A DNA stretch of 15,947 nucleotides from VYDC01 sp034420495 (GTDB lineage Bacteria > Chloroflexota > Dehalococcoidia > UBA2979). Position 1 is the first letter of the stretch, and each line of letters begins with the position of its first letter. The position numbers were made by a program, and so were the translations under genes. Location of the stretch: assembly GCA_034420495.1 (NCBI GenBank), contig DAOULG010000189.1, forward strand, positions 1 through 15,947, given 5' to 3'. The notes beneath the pieces were generated by a model. The model saw only the letters and a program-made list of their open reading frames with translations. It made no database searches and was not told the DNA's origin. Shown here piece after piece: positions 5,885 through 11,575 of the stretch.

Positions 5885-6539
5885 GCGGCGGCGTTTCAGC
5901 GCCGACAGTCTTCCGCTCCGGCGCACTGGCTCGGAAGGATGACGCCGGGAGCGGATTCGATCCCTCGACCCCCATAGAAGGCTCATCTCCTGAGCCGCCT
6001 CGGGAGACGCCTTCGCCCCGCGAGGAGGCCCCTCGCGGCAGGATTGCCCGGTAGGCCTCGAAGCGCCGGTAGAACTCGTCGGGCGTGATGTCGAAGGCCT
6101 GCTCGAAGGCTGCTTCCCAGCTGCCGGCGCCCGGCTCGTATCCCGCTCGACCGGGCTCACCCCGCGGGAGCAGTCGGGCGTAGCGGAGGATCGCCGGCGC
6201 GCCGGCGTGCCGGCCGAGCAGGTCGTTGGCGAGGAAGCTGAGCGCCCAGCTCGTCTCGTTGCCAGCCTCCCACCACCCCTCGTGGTCGGCGATCTGCCGG
6301 AGCGTGGCCGGCGACTGCCGCACGCGATCGGCATGGCGCTGGACCTCCGCGACGTACGACACGAGCCCGGATTCCGCACGGTAGAGGGTCCGCGCGTACT
6401 CGAACGGTCCATGCGACAGCCACCGCGGGTTCACCTCGTAGTGCGTGCGCGCATTCAGGAGGTCGAAGTACTTGTGGAAATGGTCGCTGTGGCTGAGCTC
6501 TTCCGCGCACGCCGCGCGGTGAATGATGAAGCCGCCCCC
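5859..6539 (-). pseudogene. 3' remnant of a peptidase-like gene
   Basis: The frame opens right after a TAA at 6542-6540 and has no initiation site at the expected place. It then reads as a convincing protein: FIIHRAACAEELSHSDHF, NPRWLSHGPFEYARTLYRAE, HEGWWEAGNETSWALSFLA and FDITPDEFYRRFEAYR. The order and spacing recall gluzincin-like surface peptidases (HExxH helix, then a WLxEGxAEY element). However, the catalytic Glu position reads HRAAC, so the active site is lost. The last 50 or so codons, below about 6030, look like read-through into intergenic sequence up to the parD promoter. A short GTG-initiated gene from 6434 is formally possible. Confidence 0.55.
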
Positions 6540-6681
6540 TTACCTTCTCCGACTTGCCCGGCGCAACCGCTTCAGCCGTCGAGGAGTTCGGAGTGCCGAG
6601 GCTGTCTTCTAGATCGCCGAGCGGGATCACGCCGGGCGCGCGCAACTCGAGGCACGCCCCGGGGACCCGCGGTTCCGAACG

Positions 6682-6710
6682 TTGTCAATGATCTCGCGCC
6701 ACGTTACTAT
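6682..6710 (+). promoter_or_regulatory. higBA promoter
   Basis: TTGTCA (6682-6687) and TACTAT (6705-6710) are 17 bp apart, and the ATG at 6719 follows 8 bp later without a Shine-Dalgarno sequence. A start at the A or G just before the ATG would leave at most a few bases of leader. The -35 hexamer is identical to that of the ATPase gene. Confidence 0.6.
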
Positions 6711-6718
6711 CGTTGCAG

Positions 6719-6997
6719 ATGAGGAGATTCAGGGATGACGACACTGAGCGCCTCTTCGCCGGACATCCCGTGCGCCGCCTACCGCCCGATATCCAGCGCC
6801 GAGCGCGCACCCGGCTGCAGCGAGTCGTTGCGGCCGCAGCCGTCACCGATCTTCGGGTACCACCGTCCCATCGGCTCGAAGTCCTGAGGGGGGACCGAGA
6901 CGGCCAGCACAGCATCCGAATCAACGCCCAGTGGCGTGTCTGCTTCGTCTGGACGGACCGCGGGGCGAGAGAGATCGAGGTCACCGACTATCACTAG
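6719..6997 (+). CDS. higB: HigB-type RelE-superfamily toxin
   Basis: The 92-residue protein begins FRDDDTERLFAG, continues with the helix IQRRARTRLQRVVAAAAVTDL and RLEVLRGDRDGQHSIRI, and ends in the strands QWRVCFVWTDR and IEVTDYH. This is the HigB pattern, including the terminal DYH. HigB toxins cleave mRNA in a ribosome-dependent way. The ATG at 6719 is favoured because the promoter directs transcription to within a few bases of it; an in-frame TTG two codons earlier is unlikely. Toxin precedes antitoxin, the inverted order characteristic of higBA. The HigA start follows 10 bp after its stop. Confidence 0.9.
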   Translation: MRRFRDDDTERLFAGHPVRRLPPDIQRRARTRLQRVVAAAAVTDLRVPPSHRLEVLRGDRDGQHSIRINAQWRVCFVWTDRGAREIEVTDYH

Positions 6998-7007
6998 GAG
7001 GAATCGC

Positions 7008-7298
7008 GTGTCCATCCCCGAACCGATTCACCCCGGCGAGCACCTGGCCGAGATCATGAGTGAGCTGGGCGTCACGCAATATCGCCTCGCGAAGACAATC
7101 GGGGTACCCCAGATGCGTATCCACGAGATCGTTCATCGGCGAAGGTCTGTCACCGCGGATACAGCGCTTCGGCTTGGTAAGGCGTTGGGCATGACGCCCG
7201 ACTTCTGGCTCAACCTTCAGCGCATGTACGACCTCGATGCAGCCCGTACGAAGATCGACCTGAATGCGATCGAGATGCTGGCCGAAGTATCGCCCTGA
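7008..7298 (+). CDS. higA: HigA-type XRE-family antitoxin
   Basis: The 96-residue protein opens with IHPGEHLAEIMSELGVTQ, the standard HigA signature. An XRE helix-turn-helix follows (YRLAKTIGVPQMRIHEIVHR), then SVTADTALRLGKALGMTPDFWLNLQ. It neutralises HigB and should repress the operon. The GTG start at 7008 has a perfect AGGAGG 6 bp upstream (6996-7001), in contrast to the leaderless start of higB, so the antitoxin is translated from a strong internal site. No defects are seen. Confidence 0.93.
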   Translation: MSIPEPIHPGEHLAEIMSELGVTQYRLAKTIGVPQMRIHEIVHRRRSVTADTALRLGKALGMTPDFWLNLQRMYDLDAARTKIDLNAIEMLAEVSP

Positions 7299-7319
7299 AG
7301 CGCAGGTGGCCCGGCCGCC

Positions 7320-7528
7320 GGTAGATCGTGACCAGGCTGCTGGTCGTGTGCGGTTCCGGAGATCGGGTCTCCTTACTCGCGAAGCATCTCGAGGTGGTAC
7401 GTGACGGCCTCCTGAACCAGAGCCTCCGTCTCCTCGTGTGTGTCTCCGGCGGCAACGCAACCGGGGAGGTCGGGCGCGTAGGCCGAATAGCCGTTGCCCG
7501 TCTTCTCGATCACGACGGTGTAGGTCAT
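7320..7528 (-). pseudogene. hicB: Broken HicB-like antitoxin
   Basis: From the ATG at 7528 the frame reads a HicB domain: TYTVVIEKTGNGYSAYAPDL, PGCVAAGDTHEETEALV and EAVTYHLEMLRE. It then meets TAA at 7375-7373. The usual HicB tail follows, but split over two frames: GDPI in the original frame, then PEPHTTSSLVTIY after one extra T. A nonsense codon and a +1 insertion have therefore separated the tail. A 51-residue product could still be made, but it lacks the terminal strand. No HicA toxin is adjacent. The gene runs against the 3' end of higA. Confidence 0.75.
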
Positions 7529-7547
7529 TCCAGCGCACCCCTGCGGT

Positions 7548-7900
7548 TCAGTCGGCCGCCCGACTAGCCTCCCCCAGGAGGGCGTCAACCTCGTGGATGA
7601 GTGTAGGGAGGTTCTTCTTGATCACATCCCGCACCAGCCGGTCGTCCACATCGGCCTACCCGTGTATCAGCACGTTCCGGAATGCGACGATCCGCCGATA
7701 GTGGCTGATTCGCACAGCCAGCGACTCATCGATCCTGGCCAGCCGGGTCATCCCTCGCCGATGACCGCGAATTGGCATTCCACGGCCGATCTCAGCACGG
7801 CGTCGCCTTCGTAGTCCGCAAACGTCGTGCCGCCGGCGAACTCTCGTAGCAGACCGGCGCGCTGGATGTCGAACAGGTACTTCCGAGCCTCACGCCTCAT
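7548..7900 (-). pseudogene. hepT: Broken HepT-type HEPN toxin
   Basis: The ATG at 7900 overlaps mntA by 11 bp, as in intact pairs. The first 37 codons read REARKYLFDIQRAGLL...VECQFAVIGE, then one missing base near 7753 causes a TGA. In the next frame the rest follows: MTRLARIDESLAVRISHYRR, IVAFRNVLIHG, then an amber codon TAG (7658-7656), then ADVDDRLVRDVIKKNLPTL and EVDALLGEASRAAD to a stop at 7548. The amber replaces the tyrosine of the RX4HXY motif, the residue that MntA modifies. Two independent lesions make an active toxin very unlikely. Confidence 0.85.
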
Positions 7901-8198
7901 AGATGGGAGTCCTCGTCTCCTCTACGGACTCGAGGACGTATGGGTTCTTGATGGCCGACTCCACGACCAGGTCTACGGGCCGCCCGAAGAGTCGGCCGAG
8001 AGCGTCCAGCAGGCCGAAGTATGCGTCCGCGTATGCCCCAACGGCCTCTGGCCCGAACTCGACAAGAAAGTCGAGGCCGCTCTCACCCGGGTCGTACAGG
8101 CCCGTCGAGGCCGACCCGAAGAGGTCGAGCCTCTGCACACCGTAAGCGAGGCAGAGACGCTTCAACTCGTCCACCCGCGCTTCAATCGTGGGGATCAT
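7890..8198 (-). CDS. mntA: MntA-type antitoxin with altered active site
   Basis: The 102-residue product is a MntA-like nucleotidyltransferase: FGSASTGLYDPGES (28-40), then GLDFLVEF, and a C-terminal LFGRPVDLVVESAIKNPYVLE. In the family the sequence after the GS motif reads SDLDFLVEF. Here the first catalytic aspartate is glycine (codon GGC, one base from GAC), so catalysis is doubtful. The frame is otherwise complete, with GGGGAGA 7 bp before the ATG. It overlaps the broken hepT and the end of the upstream hicB-like frame. It may be a relict, or it may still bind HEPN proteins without modifying them (inference). Confidence 0.85.
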   Translation of the reverse strand: MIPTIEARVDELKRLCLAYGVQRLDLFGSASTGLYDPGESGLDFLVEFGPEAVGAYADAYFGLLDALGRLFGRPVDLVVESAIKNPYVLESVEETRTPIYEA

Positions 8199-8571
8199 CT
8201 CGCTTCTCCCCGCCAGGTCGGTCGCGACTGAGCAGAGTCGCGCGTCCGGCCCTTCCGCGGATCCGCACCGGAGGTTGGGGAGCATATCGCCCCGTCCCTT
8301 CCCGTGGACCGGCCCGCAGGTATGGTGGGCCCTGCGCCGACGCTCTCGGAGCGCCTCGCTCGGCGGCGTCGCGAAGAGGCGCTCCGTCTCCGTGGTCCTC
8401 GCAAGAAGCAATAAAGTCTGCAGCGACGCCTTGAAGGTTGAAGAGAGCCTCTTCGACTGTCGCACCCCATGCGCGGCAGCCCGGCAGGATTGGGACCTCC
8501 GCGAGGTACATGTCCTCTGTCTCCTCGGACGGAGCCATGAGCGTATACGGCAGTCGATATTGTCTCGGCAT
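8182..8571 (-). CDS. hicB: HicB-like antitoxin, aberrant C-terminus; possible hicA relic inside
   Basis: Residues 1-57 form a good HicB domain: MPRQYRLPYTLMAPSEETED, MYLAEVPILPGCRAWGATVE and EALFNLQGVAADFIASCEDH. GAGAGG precedes the ATG at 8571 by 5 bp. After about residue 60 the frame becomes Arg, Gly and Pro rich and runs 70 residues more than the family needs. In another frame, near 8340-8260, GPVHGKGRGDMLPNLR resembles the C-terminal strand of a HicA toxin. A frameshifted, shortened hicA may therefore lie under the tail. The frame end overlaps the start of the second mntA by 17 bp. Confidence 0.65.
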   Translation of the reverse strand: MPRQYRLPYTLMAPSEETEDMYLAEVPILPGCRAWGATVEEALFNLQGVAADFIASCEDHGDGAPLRDAAERGAPRASAQGPPYLRAGPREGTGRYAPQPPVRIRGRAGRATLLSRDRPGGEKRDDPHD

Positions 8572-8606
8572 GCTCGCCTCTCTGGCCAAAGGGCCACCTA
8601 ACCGTG

Positions 8607-8612
8607 ATTGTA
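8607..8612 (-). promoter_or_regulatory. Possible -10 box for the hicB-mntA-hepT tail operon
   Basis: TACAAT on the minus strand (8612-8607) lies 35 bp before the ATG at 8571. The best upstream hexamer is only TCTTCC at 17 bp, so the promoter is weak or uses another sigma factor. Confidence 0.3.
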
Positions 8613-8691
8613 GCGAATGCGCGCCACGGGAAGACTCCGTCCCCGAGCGCGCGGCTCCGGCTGGCGCTGGCGCCATTCTGAGATGAGCCGT

Positions 8692-8848
8692 GGGGACGCG
8701 CTGAGACCCCCGTTCGCAGGAGACGTCAGCGTGAGGCCGTACGTCTCGATCCCGGCCTCGGTTCCGCCAGGCCCCGCCGTCTCGGTGTCGCCAGTGCGCT
8801 CGGCGAGGCTCACGCCGGCGAGCACCGCCACCACCACAGCGAGCACGC
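8692..8848. repeat. Direct repeat of 10852-11058 (duplicated gene start)
   Basis: The two stretches agree over most positions, including GTACGTCTCGATCCCGGCCT and CTCACGCCGGCGAGCACCGC. The left copy lacks 48 bp. Identity begins sharply at 8692 with GGGGACGCG, which marks a recombination junction. Confidence 0.8.
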
Positions 8849-8996
8849 CCCACAGCAGCAGCCGCGCGATTCGTTGCACGGCCGATCCCCTTCTTCTACC
8901 CCCCGTCCCGGGGGTGCCCGCCGTCAGCGGCGATTCTCCTCCCAGGCTGTGCTGCTGCCGCCAGCACACGCCCTAGCACGAGCGGGGCGGCGCGCC

Positions 8997-11090
8997 TCAT
9001 TTCCCGGGACCTTTGGAGATCCGCCGCAGCGATTCCAGCATCCGGTCGAAGATCGCAGGCACGTCTCCGTGCTGCGCGGCAGCATCCGCGCCGCCGGCCT
9101 GCCCGCGCCCCGCGCCCGTCAGCGCGGTAGTGTTCACTTCCTGCCACCAGCCGCTCGCCACGTCCTCGAAGCTCGCGTACGTGACGCCGAGGGAGTAGCC
9201 CCAGCCCAGGTGCCGGAGGCGCATGCCTGCGGGCACGTCGAGCACGGTCCCGCTCAGCAGTTGCCAGGCGCGGCCGCCCTCGATCAGGTCGCCCGGCGAC
9301 ATCAGCGGAATGCCGCTCTCGTCGATGTAGGCGGGACTCGCCTTCACCGACTCGGAGGCGCCCTGCACGCCCCCCACGCCCGTCCCAACGGCGCGCACCT
9401 GCCAGTGGTAGACCGCGCGTTGGGCCAACCCGCTCACGCGATAGCTGCGCGTCGCCGCGGCGGAGCCCGGTACGTCCGTCCAGGCCCCCCAGGGCCTGAG
9501 CCCCTGGTGCTGCAGCCGAACGCGGTACTGCCACTTCGTGATGTCGTCCGCCGGGGCGTCGACCGTCCACTCGAGCACGACGACGCCGCGATCTCCGGTG
9601 GCGATCACGAGCAGGTCTGGTACGAGCAGCTCTGGTACGAGGCCCGACGCGAACTGATGGCGGATGGAGTCCACCATCCGGTCGAAGAGGCCGCCCAGGT
9701 TCTGCGGCGCGCCCGCGCTCCCGGCGCCCTGTGGCGGTGCGATCCAGCGGGCAACCTCGTCGAACCTGAAGTTGAGCGTCACCCACGACCCGGTCCCGAC
9801 GTCGGTCAGGGTGAAGATCACCCACTCCCGCTCAGTCGCTGTCACGAGAGTCGTGGTGATGTTGAGGCCCGCCGGCACCGTGATCAGCGCGGAGGAGTCG
9901 CCCAGGCGATAGGTGCGCCCGCCTTCGACGACCTGGCCGTCGTTCCCCCCGCCGTAGCCGAGGACGTAGTCGCCGCCCACCAGGGTAGGAACGTTCAGGC
10001 GTGCGATGCCGTCGCTGCCGACCCAGGGAGGCACGCCCACGGCGATGTTCGAGGCCATGCCGGGCCCATTCTCCGTGAGCGGACGCACCTCGAGGTCATA
10101 GGGCCAGTCCACCTCCAGCCCGCTCACGCGGTGGCTGCGGACGGCCCCCCCGCCGGCGATGGCGGTCCACGCACCCCAGGGCTCCGGGTCGTACCGCGTG
10201 GGAAAACGAGTCGGCGACGGTATCTTTCCCCAGCGCCGTATCCGGTACTGCCAGCCGGTCGCCGCGGAGGCGCCCGCCGTCTCGTCGCTCCACCGGAGCA
10301 GGACCTCGCCCCACGTGCCATCGGAGAGCGCCAGCAGCGTGTCCTCGGTCACTCGCACCGGGTAGCGCCGCAGCAGCGTCTCGCCCTGGTAGATGAGGAT
10401 CTCGGTCGTGCCCACCGTGCAGCCGGTGATGTTCACGACTCCACCCTGACCGTGCCAATCGGAATCGTTGTGGTGGGCGCGCCCTCCGCCGTCCGGCCGC
10501 ACGGTCGCGGAGGGGCACGCATCGTCGCTGATGGCGACGGCGCCGCTCCCGCCGCCCGGCCCGATCCGGATCGGCGCCGACTCCTCGGCATCGGTAGCGA
10601 CTCTGAAGCTCACCTCCTGGCCCTGGCCCAGGACGATCGCCTCCGGGGCGGGCAGCAGGTGCGTGTAGGCCGTCGTCGTCCTCTTCGCGAAGATGGCGCT
10701 CACGGTCCTGTCTGCGTCCATCGTGAGCGTGCACGTCGCGCTTGAGCCGACCGTGCTGGAGCAGTCGCCGCCCCACGTCGCGAGCTCGTAGCCCGCCGTC
10801 GGCGTCGCCGTCACCGTGACGGTTGCGCCCGGCTTGTAGGACCGCGCCTCCGGGGACGCGCCGAGGCCCCCGTTCGCAGCAGGCGTCAGCGTGAGGACGT
10901 ACGTCTCGATCCCGGCCTCGGTTCCGCCAGCCTCCGCCGTCTCGGTGTCGGGGGCGCGCTCGACCACGACGGCCTCGGGCGCGGCGAGTTCGCGCACGGC
11001 TTCGGAGCGGCCGAGGCTCACGCCGGCGAGCACCGCCACCACCACGGCGAGCACGGCCGCCTCGGCGGCGAGCTCGCGCCGGCGCGTCAC
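8997..11090 (-). CDS. Secreted or anchored protein with InlB-type repeat and two FN3-like domains
   Basis: The 697-residue protein has an N-terminal hydrophobic segment (VLAVVVAVLAGVSL, about 13-26) that acts as signal or anchor. Residues 65-135 form a divergent InlB B-repeat (ASPEARSYKPGATVTVTATP, YELATWGGDC, DADRTVSAIFAK) with two cysteines. Residues 140-250 look like an Ig-type beta domain. FN3-like domains cover about 252-350 and 495-585, each with WQYR(I/V)R, PWGAWT and RVSGL. After each FN3 comes a matching unit with EGGR, VPAG and FDRM-x2-S-x-R, so the protein contains an internal tandem duplication. A role in surface binding or adhesion is inferred. The GTG start overlaps the upstream stop (GTGA). 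Confidence 0.8.
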   Translation of the reverse strand: MTRRRELAAEAAVLAVVVAVLAGVSLGRSEAVRELAAPEAVVVERAPDTETAEAGGTEAGIETYVLTLTPAANGGLGASPEARSYKPGATVTVTATPTAGYELATWGGDCSSTVGSSATCTLTMDADRTVSAIFAKRTTTAYTHLLPAPEAIVLGQGQEVSFRVATDAEESAPIRIGPGGGSGAVAISDDACPSATVRPDGGGRAHHNDSDWHGQGGVVNITGCTVGTTEILIYQGETLLRRYPVRVTEDTLLALSDGTWGEVLLRWSDETAGASAATGWQYRIRRWGKIPSPTRFPTRYDPEPWGAWTAIAGGGAVRSHRVSGLEVDWPYDLEVRPLTENGPGMASNIAVGVPPWVGSDGIARLNVPTLVGGDYVLGYGGGNDGQVVEGGRTYRLGDSSALITVPAGLNITTTLVTATEREWVIFTLTDVGTGSWVTLNFRFDEVARWIAPPQGAGSAGAPQNLGGLFDRMVDSIRHQFASGLVPELLVPDLLVIATGDRGVVVLEWTVDAPADDITKWQYRVRLQHQGLRPWGAWTDVPGSAAATRSYRVSGLAQRAVYHWQVRAVGTGVGGVQGASESVKASPAYIDESGIPLMSPGDLIEGGRAWQLLSGTVLDVPAGMRLRHLGWGYSLGVTYASFEDVASGWWQEVNTTALTGAGRGQAGGADAAAQHGDVPAIFDRMLESLRRISKGPGK

Positions 11091-11449
11091 GACGCCCCCG
11101 CCGCGGTGCGGGCGCCGAGCCTGGCGCGCACGAAGGCGTTGACGTCGGCGTAGCCCTCAGCCCGCGCACGCCGGCGGATCAGCGCGCGCGTCGAGCGGTC
11201 GAGCCGGCGGCGTGGATCCGGGCGCGCCCGGCGCGGCGTCCAGTCGGCGACCGCCTCGTCGGCGGGGCAGCCGGGCCCGCCCTCGCACCCGAAGACCCGC
11301 ACGAAGCGATCGGGGAGCTGGCGCTGCGCCCACTGGTAGCCGGACTGGCGCGTCTCGGTGCCCCGCTTGTGCGTGTAGGCCCGGAGGCCTCCGAGGAGGT
11401 CGGCGCGGCCGGCGTAGACGCGGTGGTGGCTCATGTGGCGGGGAAGCAT
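11087..11449 (-). CDS. Small basic protein of unknown function, coupled to the FN3 protein
   Basis: The 120-residue product is rich in Arg and has VYAGRADLLGGLRAYTHKRG, a CEGGPGC pair and a C-terminal helical part STRALIRRRARAEGYADVNAF. That last part resembles the second helix region of small ribbon-helix-helix proteins, but I cannot assign a family. It ends in a GTGA overlap with the gene for the large FN3 protein, so the two are made together. The ATG at 11449 and one at 11434 are both possible; neither has a clear Shine-Dalgarno sequence. Confidence 0.6.
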   Translation of the reverse strand: MLPRHMSHHRVYAGRADLLGGLRAYTHKRGTETRQSGYQWAQRQLPDRFVRVFGCEGGPGCPADEAVADWTPRRARPDPRRRLDRSTRALIRRRARAEGYADVNAFVRARLGARTAAGAS

Positions 11450-11492
11450 GGCGGGCCATGTTGGCGATAGTCAACCGGATAGTGCCCGCGAC

Positions 11493-11503
11493 ACAGTAAC
11501 TGT
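11493..11503. promoter_or_regulatory. Palindrome in the divergent intergenic region
   Basis: ACAGT-A-ACTGT is a perfect palindrome between the divergent genes starting at 11449 (-) and 11576 (+). It could be an operator serving either side. No regulator gene next to it is recognised. Confidence 0.35.
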
Positions 11504-11521
11504 CACGGAACCGAGCCGCCC

Positions 11522-11557
11522 GGACACGGCGTGTACACATTACGTCTGTACCCTGAA
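11522..11557 (+). promoter_or_regulatory. 36-bp promoter-like repeat, copy 1
   Basis: The sequence starts GGACACGGCGTGTACACA and ends TACCCTGAA. It matches 15603-15638 at 32 of 36 positions, with all four changes inside a 6-bp stretch in the middle. Conserved outer blocks at fixed spacing suggest a promoter or bipartite binding site. It contains the 8-bp palindrome GTGTACAC. GGACAC - 15 bp - CGTCT is loosely like an ECF-sigma promoter. The next gene starts 18 bp after it. Confidence 0.55.
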
Positions 11558-11575
11558 TCCGCCGAAGGCCGCGTC

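Larger units (their letters stand above)
8598..8879 (-). pseudogene. Truncated paralogue of the InlB-repeat/FN3 protein (5' end only)
   Basis: From GTG 8879 the frame gives an N-terminal hydrophobic segment (LLLWGVLAVVVAVLAGVSL), then DTETAGPGGTEAGIETY and LTLTSPANGGLSASP. These match the start of the 697-residue protein encoded at 11090-8997, minus 16 residues (a 48-bp in-frame deletion). Similarity stops abruptly at 8692. The last 30 or so residues up to the TAG at 8598 are unrelated and Arg rich. A 93-residue exported peptide could be made. The simplest reading is a duplicated gene whose 3' part was replaced by the TA island. Confidence 0.65.

Noticed and set aside
8880..8996. CCCCCGGGACGGGGG hairpin as a terminator of the FN3 gene
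   Set aside because: The stem is short and has no T-tract; such GC pairings are common by chance here.
8874..10745. Long plus-strand open frame of 623 codons
   Set aside because: It is antisense to the FN3/InlB-repeat gene, whose translation shows clear domains. The plus-strand translation is low-complexity Arg, Ala, Pro and His, as expected from a GC-rich antisense frame.
11531..11575. GTG start at 11531 for the membrane protein
   Set aside because: The added 15 codons would lie inside the 36-bp element conserved before another gene, which is better read as a regulatory sequence.
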